In this document: positions 57,085-64,000 of the stretch, piece by piece
Numbering within the stretch: position 1 is the stretch's first letter
How the letters are laid out: the number at the start of each line of letters is the position of its first letter
Assembly: GCF_036250735.1 (NCBI RefSeq)
Contig: NZ_CP109430.1
Coordinates: 4,154,001-4,218,000, forward strand
Direction: 5' to 3'
DNA from: Streptosporangium sp. NBC_01495
GTDB lineage: Bacteria > Actinomycetota > Actinomycetes > Streptosporangiales > Streptosporangiaceae
Length of the DNA: 64,000 bases
The notes under the pieces: model-generated
What the model was told of the DNA's origin: nothing
The model's database searches: none
The model's input: only the letters and a program-made list of their open reading frames with translations
Program-made: the position numbers and the translations under genes

Positions 57085-60000
57085 TGGGAACGCATCGGAT
57101 GACGCAGACACCCGCGGCCGGCCGTACCCGCCGGCTGCTGTACGCGGGCCGGACCCGTACCGCCCGCCTGATCGCCATGGTCGTCACCGGCGTGATGGTG
57201 AGCTCCGTGCTCCAGGTCCCGCCCGCGACCGCCCAGGTCCCCGACTTCACCATCCGACCCGTACAGAAGGAGAAATCGGTCGGCGGCGGCACCGTGGCGA
57301 AGGACGCCGCCACGCCGCCCAGTGACAGCGACCGCCGCCCGTGGAAGGCGCCGGCGCCGGTCGCCTGGCCCACGGGCGCCGCCGAGCTGGGACCCCGCCG
57401 CGCGGCGGGGAACCTGCCGGTGCGGCTGGCCCGTGGCCCGGCCAAGGTCCGGGTCGAGGTCGCCGACCGGGCCGCCGCCCAGCGCGCCGGCGTGGACGGC
57501 CTGCTGCTGACGCTGCGCCGCGCCGACGGCGAGAGCGGCGCCGAGCGGTCGGCCGTCGAGGTCGGCTACGGCACCCTCAAGGGCGCCTTCGGCGCCGACT
57601 GGGCCTCCCGGCTCACCCTGGTCCAGCTCCCCGAGTGCGCGCTGACCACTCCGGAACGCGACGAGTGCCGCACCGGTCGGCCGCTCACCACCAAGAACGA
57701 CACCGCGGCCGGCACGCTGGCCGCCGAGGTGGACGTGGCCGGCGCGACCGTGCTGGCCGCCGCCGCGGCGCCCGCGGGTTCCAGCGGCACCTACACCGCC
57801 ACCTCCCTGTCGCCCTCGGGCGAGTGGTCCGGCGGCGGTAACTCCGGCTCCTTCGGTTACAGCTACGACATCGACGTGCCGGCCTCCCCCGGCGAGCTGG
57901 ATCCGGACGTGAGCCTGTCCTACTCCTCGGCCTCGGTGGACGGCAGGACCGCGGCCACCAACAACCAGCCGTCATGGGTGGGCGAGGGCTGGGACTACGA
58001 CCCCGGTTACATCGAGCGCAGCTACGTGCCGTGCAAGGACGACCGTGGTGAGGGCTCCAACAGCCCCGAGAAGGTCGGCGACCTGTGCTGGAAGTCCGAC
58101 AACGCCACGCTCAGCATGGACGGTGCCTCCACCGCCCTGGTCCGCGACGACGACAGCGGCAGGTGGCGGCTGGCCGACGACGACGGCTCCAGGGTCGAGC
58201 ACCTGAACGGCACGGCGAGCGACACCGCCAACGGCGACAACGACAACGAGTACTGGCGGATCACCAAGACCGACGGCACCCAGTACTGGTTCGGCAAGAA
58301 CCGGCTGCCCGGCTGGAGCACCGGCAAGCCGGAGACCGGCTCGGGGCGCAGCGTCCCGGTCGCCGGCAACCACTCGGGCGATCCCTGCCGCGCCTCGGCC
58401 TACGCCGACTCCTTCTGCAACCAGATGTGGCGCTGGCAGCTCGACTACGTGGTGGACCCGCAGGGCAACGCCATGGCGTACTACTACACCAAGGAGACCG
58501 GCGCCTACGCCAAGAACAAGGCGTCCACCGCCACCGCCTCCTACACGCGCGGCGGCTACCTGAACCGGATCGAGTACGGCCTGCGCTCCGGCCAGGTCTA
58601 CGCGACCGCCCCGGCGAAGGTCGTCTTCGGCGTCAGCGAGCGGTGCCTGTCCGCCTGCACCACCTTCGACGTCGCGCACGCGGCGAACTGGCCGGACACC
58701 CCGGTGGACCAGAACTGCACCGTCGACAAGACGTGCAAGACGATCGCCCCCACCTTCTGGTCCCGCAAGCGGCTCACCTCGATCACCACCCAGGTGCTCA
58801 AGGGCACCGCCTACGCCGACGTGGACTCCTGGGCCCTGGCCCAGCAGTTCCCCGGCAGCGGTGACGCCTCCAGCGCCGCGCTGTGGCTGTCGTCGGTCAC
58901 GCACACCGGCAAGGCCGCCGGCACCGCGATCACGCTGCCCGCCGTGACGTTCGGCGGCACGCTGATGGAGAACCGGGTGGACGCGGCCGAGGGCCGCCCG
59001 CCGCTGAACAAGTATCGCCTCACCAGGATCAGCTCCGAGTCGGGCGCCGACACGCTGGTCACCTACTCCGCCAAGGAGTGCACCTACGGCGCCACCCCCC
59101 AGCCCGACACCAACACCAAGCGCTGCTTCCCGGCCTTCTGGTCGCCCGAGGGCTACATCGACCCGATCAAGGACTGGTTCCACAAGTACGTCGTGACGAA
59201 GGTCGTCGAGGACGACAAGGTGGCCGGTTCGGGCTCGGAGTCCAAGGTCACCTCCTATGAGTACCTCGGCGGCGCGGCCTGGCGCCGCGACGACTCCGAG
59301 TTCACCCTGGACAAGCACCGGACGTGGAACATGTTCCGCGGCTATGGGCAGGTCCGGACGAAGGAGGGCGAGCAGAACCGGACGCAGAGCGACACCATCT
59401 ACTACCGGGGCATGGACGGCGACAAGCTCGCCGACGGCTCGGTGCGGAACGTCACGGTCGCGGACTCGGAGGGGGCCAAGGTCGACGACGCCGACGTCCT
59501 CGCCGGGACCTCGCGCGAGCTCGTCACCTACACCGGCGAGAACGGCCAGATCGCCACGGCGAGCGTCTCCGACCCGTGGCTGTCGGCCGTCACCGCCACC
59601 CGCGCCCGCCCCGGGCTGCCCGCGCTGACCGCCCGGATGCAGGACGTCGCCAAGGTCCGCGCCCGCACCCTGATCACCACCGCGAGCGGTACGGCGTGGC
59701 GGCGCACCCAGGTCGACTCGTCCTACAACGGCGACGGCCTGGTCACCCAGGTCGGCGACCAGGGCGACCTGTCGGTCACCGGTGACGAGGAGTGCAGGCG
59801 CACCACCTACGCCACCAGGGACACGACCAACTGGCTGGTCGGCTACCCCGCCTCCACGCTGACGACGTCGGCGACCTGCCAGACGCCCGCCTCCGCCGCG
59901 AACACGGTGGGAGAGGAGCGGCTGTACTACGACAAGCAGGCGCTCGGCGCCGCGCCGGTCGCGGGCAAGGCCGGCGTCACGCGGACCGAGAAGCTGTGGA

Positions 60001-63000
60001 AGTACGACGAGGGCAGGCCGGTCCACACCGAGACCACCCAGGAGTACGACGCCTACGGCCGGGGCGTGTCCTCCGTCGACGAGCTCGGCCGTCCGACCAC
60101 GACCACCTACAGTCCGGCGACCGGCGCGTTCCCCACCGCCAAGACCGTGACCAACGTCAAGGGTCACGCGACGACGATCACCCTGGACGGCACCCGGGGC
60201 CTGATCCTGTCGGAGAAGGACCCCAACGGCCGGATGTCCTACACCGACCACGACGCGCTGGGCAGGCTCACCGCGGCCTGGACAGGAGGGCGCGCCAAGA
60301 CGGCGAGCGCCAGCATGACCTTCTCCTACGCCCCCTCCACCACGGTCCCGACCGCGGTGACCAAGAAGGACCTGCTGGAGAACGGCACGTACAAGACCAC
60401 GATCACGCTGTACGACGGCCTGCTGCGGCAGCGGCAGACGCAGGTGGCGGCGCCCACCGGCGGCAGGGTGGTCCAGGACAGCTTCTACGACTCCCACGGC
60501 CGGGTCTGGAAGACCAACGACGTCTACTGGAACTCCGCCGCCCCCACCGCCACCCTGCTCAGCGTGGCGGACAACCTGGTCCCCACCCAGACCGAGACCC
60601 TCTTCGACGGGCAGGGCCGTACGGTCGCGGAGGTCTACAAGTCGCTGAACGTGGCGAAGTGGCGGACCGACACGGCACACGGCGGCAACTACACCGCCGT
60701 GACCCCGCCCGAGGGTGACACGGCCACCCTCACCATCTCCGACTCCGAGGGACGTACCACCGAGCTGCGTCAGTACCGGGACCGCAAGCCGGTCTTCGAC
60801 GCGCCCGCCTCCGCTTACGACGCCACCAAGTACACCTACGACCCGGCGGGACGGCTCGACACCGTCGTCGATCCGGCGGGCAACACCTGGACCTACGACT
60901 ACGACGTACGCGGCGACCAGGTCCAGACGACCGACCCCGACAAAGGCCTGACGAAGTTCACCTACGACGCGGCGGGCAACCTGGAGACCAGCACCGACGC
61001 GCGCAAGGTCACACTCACCTACGCCTACGACGAGCTCGACCGTAAGGTCTCGCTCAGCCAGGGCGCGACCAAGCGGGCCGAGTGGTCCTACGACACCCTG
61101 CCCGGCGGCAAGGGCCTGCCGGTCACCGACACCCGGTGGGAGAACGGCAACGCCTACACGACCTCCGTCAGGGGCTACGACGCCGCGGGCCGGGGCACCG
61201 GCACCACGGCGACGATCCCGGCGGCCGAGGGCGCCCTCGCGGGCACCTACACCACGAGCACCACCCACCGGCCGATCACCGGATCGATCGCGACCACCTC
61301 CTACCCGGCCGTCGGCGGCCTACCGGCCGAGACCCTCAACCACGGGTACGACACCTTCGGCAACCCCGCCTCGCTGAACAACGGCTCCCAGGTCTACGCC
61401 AACGGCACGCAGTACTCGCCCTACGGCGAGGTGCTGCAGACCGTGCTCGGCACCGTCGGCTCCAGGGTCGTGCACACGCTGGTGTACGAGGACGTCACCC
61501 GGCGTCTGGCCCAGGTCCTCAACGACCGGGAGAAGACCGGGCCGCAGACGATGGACAACGTCGTCTACTCCTACGACGCGGCCGGGAACATCGTCAAGGT
61601 CCGCAACGACCGCGACGACAAGACCCGCACCGACACCCAGTGCTACCGCTACGACCACCTGCGCAGGCTGACCAAGGCGTGGACGGCCCTCGACGACTGC
61701 GCGGGCGACCCGTCCACCGCCACGGTCGGCGGGCCCGAGCCGTACTGGCAGAGCTTCGGGTTCGACGCGGTGGGCAACCGGACCTCCGAGACCCGCCACG
61801 CCGTCGGCGGCGGCACCGGAGACACCGGAGACACCGTGCGGACCTACACCTATCCCGCGCCGGGCCAGGTGCGACCGCACACCCTGAGCCAGGTGGCCTC
61901 CACCGGCCCCGGCGCGCGGACCGACAGCTACGAGTACGACGACACCGGCAACACCACCCGGCGGGTCACCGCGCTGGGCGACCAGGGGATGACCTGGGAC
62001 GCCGAGGGGCGCCTGGGCACCTCCACGGTCGGGGGCAAGGAGACGTCGTTCGTCTACGACGCCGACGGCGAGCGGCTGCTGCGTCGCGACCCCGACGCCG
62101 TCACCCTCTACCTGGGCGGCCAGGAGCTGAAGCTCACCAGGGCGACGGCCAAGGTCGACGGCACCCGCTACTACGAGGTCCCGGAGGCGACCGTGGTCCG
62201 TACCACGGGCGGCGGGGTCAGCTACGTACTGGCCGACCACCACGACACCGGCGAGCTGTCGGTGAACGCCACCACCCTGGCCTACGTCCGCCGCTCGACC
62301 ACGCCCTACGGCGCCGTACGCGGCACGGACCCGGCCTCCTGGCCGGGGGAGCGTGGCTTCGTCGGCGGCACGATCGACAAGACGATGGGCCTGACCAAAC
62401 TCGGTGCCCGCGAGTACGACGCCGACACCGGCAGGTTCGTCTCCGCCGACCCGGTCATGGATCTCACCGATCCGCAGCAGATCAACGGCTACGCCTACGC
62501 CAGCAACAACCCGGTCACCTGGCACGACGCCTCGGGCGAGCGGGTCTGCAACGACACGGAGTGCGCCAACGAGGGCATCCGTCCCGACGGCCAGCCGGCC
62601 AAGAAGCCCAAGAAGGCCAAGAAGCCCGGCAAGAAGGGCAAAGCCAAGTCCTCCGGGTCCTCCAGGTCCTCCGGCGGCACGAGGTCGAGCCCCCGGATGA
62701 GCGCGTCCAACTGCCCCACCGCCGAGTGCTACCGCCAGCTCACCGACGCGGCCTACGCCGAGCAGGCGCGCAGGTACCTGGAGGAGATCAACAGGCAGAA
62801 CGCCGAGAAGCTCAGGCTGGAACGCCAGCTTGAGCAGCTCAAGCGGCAGCAGGAGGAGGCCAAGCAGCAGGCCAAGAAGAAGAAGCCGTGGTGGAAGTCG
62901 AAGTGGGCGCGGTACACCGGGACGGCGCTCATCGCGGTGGCGGGGACCGCGCTGGGCGTCGCCTGCGGGATCTCCGTCGTCTGCGGGATCGCGCTGGGGG

Positions 63001-63329
63001 CCGCCGCGGGCATGGCCTCCTACACCGTGATGAACGCGGGTGAGAAGAGTTGGAACTGGGGCCACTTCGCCCTGTACGGCGCCGGAGGTGCCGTCACGGG
63101 CGGTGCCTTCCGTGCCTACCAGGGCGGGCGAGACGCCTTCAAGGCGGCCAGGGGTGTCGCCGGCGTCCGGCTCACCCGGGGCACCCCCAACCTTCCCGCC
63201 GTCACGACGAAGACCGAGATGATCTCGGGAGCGAAGTTCATGAACAAGTACCAGTGGCAGTGGGGGCTGAAACCGACCAGATTCAGCCCCGACATGCTCA
63301 AGTCGCCGTACAACCTGCCGAAGCCATGA
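57084..63329 (+). CDS. RHS/YD-repeat polymorphic-toxin-like protein
   Basis: A 2081-residue protein (ATG overlapping the previous stop; a second ATG five codons in). A hydrophobic export segment lies at about 25-50. About 230-320 is an SpvB-like start (SGSFGYSYDIDVPASPGELD, PDVSLSYSSASVDGRTA). YD repeats run from about 950 to 1740 (for example YTYDPAGRLDTVVDPAGNTW). The RHS core ends with KLGAREYDADTGRFVSADPV and GYAYASNNPVTWHDASGE at about 1770-1815. The variable tail of about 260 residues has a Lys-rich linker, a coiled coil, a Gly/Ala-rich hydrophobic stretch (about 1955-1990) and a last segment of about 60 residues starting near GVRLTRGTPNLPAV with no motif I recognise. RHS shells usually enclose a C-terminal toxin. 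Confidence 0.9.
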   Translation: MGTHRMTQTPAAGRTRRLLYAGRTRTARLIAMVVTGVMVSSVLQVPPATAQVPDFTIRPVQKEKSVGGGTVAKDAATPPSDSDRRPWKAPAPVAWPTGAAELGPRRAAGNLPVRLARGPAKVRVEVADRAAAQRAGVDGLLLTLRRADGESGAERSAVEVGYGTLKGAFGADWASRLTLVQLPECALTTPERDECRTGRPLTTKNDTAAGTLAAEVDVAGATVLAAAAAPAGSSGTYTATSLSPSGEWSGGGNSGSFGYSYDIDVPASPGELDPDVSLSYSSASVDGRTAATNNQPSWVGEGWDYDPGYIERSYVPCKDDRGEGSNSPEKVGDLCWKSDNATLSMDGASTALVRDDDSGRWRLADDDGSRVEHLNGTASDTANGDNDNEYWRITKTDGTQYWFGKNRLPGWSTGKPETGSGRSVPVAGNHSGDPCRASAYADSFCNQMWRWQLDYVVDPQGNAMAYYYTKETGAYAKNKASTATASYTRGGYLNRIEYGLRSGQVYATAPAKVVFGVSERCLSACTTFDVAHAANWPDTPVDQNCTVDKTCKTIAPTFWSRKRLTSITTQVLKGTAYADVDSWALAQQFPGSGDASSAALWLSSVTHTGKAAGTAITLPAVTFGGTLMENRVDAAEGRPPLNKYRLTRISSESGADTLVTYSAKECTYGATPQPDTNTKRCFPAFWSPEGYIDPIKDWFHKYVVTKVVEDDKVAGSGSESKVTSYEYLGGAAWRRDDSEFTLDKHRTWNMFRGYGQVRTKEGEQNRTQSDTIYYRGMDGDKLADGSVRNVTVADSEGAKVDDADVLAGTSRELVTYTGENGQIATASVSDPWLSAVTATRARPGLPALTARMQDVAKVRARTLITTASGTAWRRTQVDSSYNGDGLVTQVGDQGDLSVTGDEECRRTTYATRDTTNWLVGYPASTLTTSATCQTPASAANTVGEERLYYDKQALGAAPVAGKAGVTRTEKLWKYDEGRPVHTETTQEYDAYGRGVSSVDELGRPTTTTYSPATGAFPTAKTVTNVKGHATTITLDGTRGLILSEKDPNGRMSYTDHDALGRLTAAWTGGRAKTASASMTFSYAPSTTVPTAVTKKDLLENGTYKTTITLYDGLLRQRQTQVAAPTGGRVVQDSFYDSHGRVWKTNDVYWNSAAPTATLLSVADNLVPTQTETLFDGQGRTVAEVYKSLNVAKWRTDTAHGGNYTAVTPPEGDTATLTISDSEGRTTELRQYRDRKPVFDAPASAYDATKYTYDPAGRLDTVVDPAGNTWTYDYDVRGDQVQTTDPDKGLTKFTYDAAGNLETSTDARKVTLTYAYDELDRKVSLSQGATKRAEWSYDTLPGGKGLPVTDTRWENGNAYTTSVRGYDAAGRGTGTTATIPAAEGALAGTYTTSTTHRPITGSIATTSYPAVGGLPAETLNHGYDTFGNPASLNNGSQVYANGTQYSPYGEVLQTVLGTVGSRVVHTLVYEDVTRRLAQVLNDREKTGPQTMDNVVYSYDAAGNIVKVRNDRDDKTRTDTQCYRYDHLRRLTKAWTALDDCAGDPSTATVGGPEPYWQSFGFDAVGNRTSETRHAVGGGTGDTGDTVRTYTYPAPGQVRPHTLSQVASTGPGARTDSYEYDDTGNTTRRVTALGDQGMTWDAEGRLGTSTVGGKETSFVYDADGERLLRRDPDAVTLYLGGQELKLTRATAKVDGTRYYEVPEATVVRTTGGGVSYVLADHHDTGELSVNATTLAYVRRSTTPYGAVRGTDPASWPGERGFVGGTIDKTMGLTKLGAREYDADTGRFVSADPVMDLTDPQQINGYAYASNNPVTWHDASGERVCNDTECANEGIRPDGQPAKKPKKAKKPGKKGKAKSSGSSRSSGGTRSSPRMSASNCPTAECYRQLTDAAYAEQARRYLEEINRQNAEKLRLERQLEQLKRQQEEAKQQAKKKKPWWKSKWARYTGTALIAVAGTALGVACGISVVCGIALGAAAGMASYTVMNAGEKSWNWGHFALYGAGGAVTGGAFRAYQGGRDAFKAARGVAGVRLTRGTPNLPAVTTKTEMISGAKFMNKYQWQWGLKPTRFSPDMLKSPYNLPKP

Positions 63330-63577
63330 CGAGAAGCTGGATGATCGTGCGCTTCGCCGCGACCTTTCGCAGGCCGCGCAACCTCGGGATCGCGGCCGTG
63401 ACGGTCGTGCTGTGCGCCGCCACGGCGGTGTGGGCCGATCCGGCCGTCTTCTCCTGGCTCGTCGTGCTGATCGGCCTGACCGGGTCCGCCTTCGTGGACC
63501 CCGTCTACCGGGACGGCGGCGGCCGGGCGGGACACGGGGCGGGCCCGCGCCCCGGCGGGGATGACACCTCGCCGTAG
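63326..63577 (+). CDS. Small two-helix membrane protein, candidate immunity protein
   Basis: An 83-residue protein whose ATG overlaps the RHS stop (ATGA). Two hydrophobic segments are visible, LGIAAVTVVLCAATAVWA (about 19-36) and VFSWLVVLIGLTGSAFVD (about 41-58), followed by a short polar Gly/Arg/Asp tail. I recognise no family. Polymorphic toxin genes are typically followed by an immunity gene, and a membrane location would suit a toxin tail that contains a hydrophobic stretch. The role is an inference from position. Some reading of the sequence as a chance ORF remains possible. Confidence 0.55.
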   Translation: MTRSWMIVRFAATFRRPRNLGIAAVTVVLCAATAVWADPAVFSWLVVLIGLTGSAFVDPVYRDGGGRAGHGAGPRPGGDDTSP

Positions 63578-63595
63578 CGGGCCATGACGACGACC

Positions 63596-63635
63596 GGCGG
63601 CTCCGGCTTCCCCGCGCGGGGAAGCCGGAGCCGCC
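63596..63635. terminator. Strong hairpin between convergent genes
   Basis: A perfect 18-bp stem (63596-63613 with 63618-63635) and a 4-nt GCGC loop, 19 bp after the end of the small membrane protein gene and before the end of the leftward regulator. There is no T run. It is suited to ending transcription from both sides. Confidence 0.75.
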
Positions 63636-63705
63636 GCCGTACGTCTTGCCGGAGTCCTTGAGGGTGAACCAGCCCCCCCCGGGCCGTCCCGGCCCACCTC
63701 AAGAT

Positions 63706-64000
63706 TTACCGGGAAGGCCCGGGACCGGAAGGTCTGCTCCGGCGGCGGTAGTCGGTTCTGAAGCCGTCGATGGCGTCCCTGGTGGCCCTCAGGGCCGCGT
63801 CCGAGGTCTCGAAGGTGCGCTGGGCGATGCCGACGAAGATGCAGTCGACGATCAGGAGCTGGCTGATCCGGCTGGCCAGCGCTCCCGGGCGGAAGGCGGT
63901 CTCCCGGCCCGCCGAGACCAGGACGTGGTCGGCGAGCCCGGCCAGGGAGGAGCGCGGGTTGTTGGTGATGGCCACCGTGGTCGCGCCCGCCCGCTGCGCG
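63706..64000 (-). CDS. MurR/RpiR-family transcriptional regulator, C-terminal part (cut by window edge)
   Basis: The last 97 codons or so of a gene that continues past the right edge. The visible AQRAGATTVAITNNPRSSLA, then GLADHVLVSAGRETAFRPGA and LASRISQLLIVDCIFVGIAQ, is the second half of an SIS sugar-phosphate-binding domain as found in MurR/RpiR regulators (typically A-x-V-L-A-x-x-x-E-x-x-x-R-x-x-A-x-x-S-R-I-A-Q-L-x-x-x-D). The N-terminal helix-turn-helix is outside the window. MurR-type proteins control murQ operons in response to MurNAc-6-phosphate, which makes a link to the murQ operon here attractive but unproven. Confidence 0.85.
   Translation of the reverse strand, partial: AQRAGATTVAITNNPRSSLAGLADHVLVSAGRETAFRPGALASRISQLLIVDCIFVGIAQRTFETSDAALRATRDAIDGFRTDYRRRSRPSGPGPSR

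Noticed and set aside
1-64000. tRNA, rRNA, CRISPR arrays, att sites, replication origin, riboswitches
   Set aside because: Looked for characteristic stretches (GGTTCGA-type T-loops, regularly spaced identical repeats with unique spacers, DnaA-box clusters). Nothing convincing was seen; a covariance-model scan would be needed to exclude small RNAs.

Overview
This is a high-GC window with GTG/TTG starts, very frequent 4-base ATGA/GTGA stop-start overlaps, LuxR regulators of the LAL type, an AfsR/SARP regulator and RHS/YD-repeat proteins. It fits a chromosomal stretch of a filamentous actinomycete; a Streptosporangiales member is my best guess from protein style only. No rRNA, tRNA, CRISPR array or intact mobile element was recognised; the only mobile trace is a short IS5-type transposase fragment.

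Layout. 1-2080: end of an oxidoreductase gene, a convergent ECF sigma factor with a coupled membrane partner, and the transposase remnant. 2390-10386: a tightly coupled amino-sugar operon (lipoprotein binding protein, ROK kinase, CUT2 ATPase and permease, SIS isomerase/deaminase, GntR regulator, NagA deacetylase, NanE-like epimerase) that reads as a full route from N-acetylmannosamine to fructose-6-phosphate. 10498-14707: a truncated haemoglobin and a large LuxR regulator. 14949-18101: an unexplained set of small ORFs, a TIR-like/zinc-cysteine protein and a TPR protein. 18571-22196: three secreted hydrolases, two sharing an almost identical C-terminal module. 22454-34588: AfsR-type and LacI regulators, two TPR-type proteins (one with a TetR-like N-terminus), a YihY membrane protein, a ferritin-like protein and a secreted esterase with a cellulose-binding module.

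34912-48312 looks like a cell-wall peptide and D-amino-acid salvage region. Leftward it encodes an M20 hydrolase, a GNAT transferase and an N-acylamino-acid racemase, the three activities of the known pathway that converts D- to L-amino acids through N-succinyl derivatives. Rightward it encodes a dipeptide/oligopeptide ABC transporter, a double GNAT protein, MurQ (MurNAc-6-phosphate etherase) and a serine beta-lactamase-like hydrolase. A MurR/RpiR-type regulator is cut by the right edge. With the amino-sugar operon at the left, the window holds genes for salvaging both the sugar and the peptide parts of murein.

48408-53380: a divergent pair of LAL regulators whose P-loops lack the usual lysine. 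53794-63577: a secreted FG-GAP/DNRLRE-like protein, a 2081-residue RHS protein with a variable C-terminal tail, and a small overlapping two-helix membrane protein that is a good candidate immunity partner.

A theme across the window is short tandem repeats of 7, 9, 10, 12, 15, 41/48 and 60 bp. They sit between genes and also in frame inside linkers of at least four proteins. All function calls come from reading the sequence; no database search was run.
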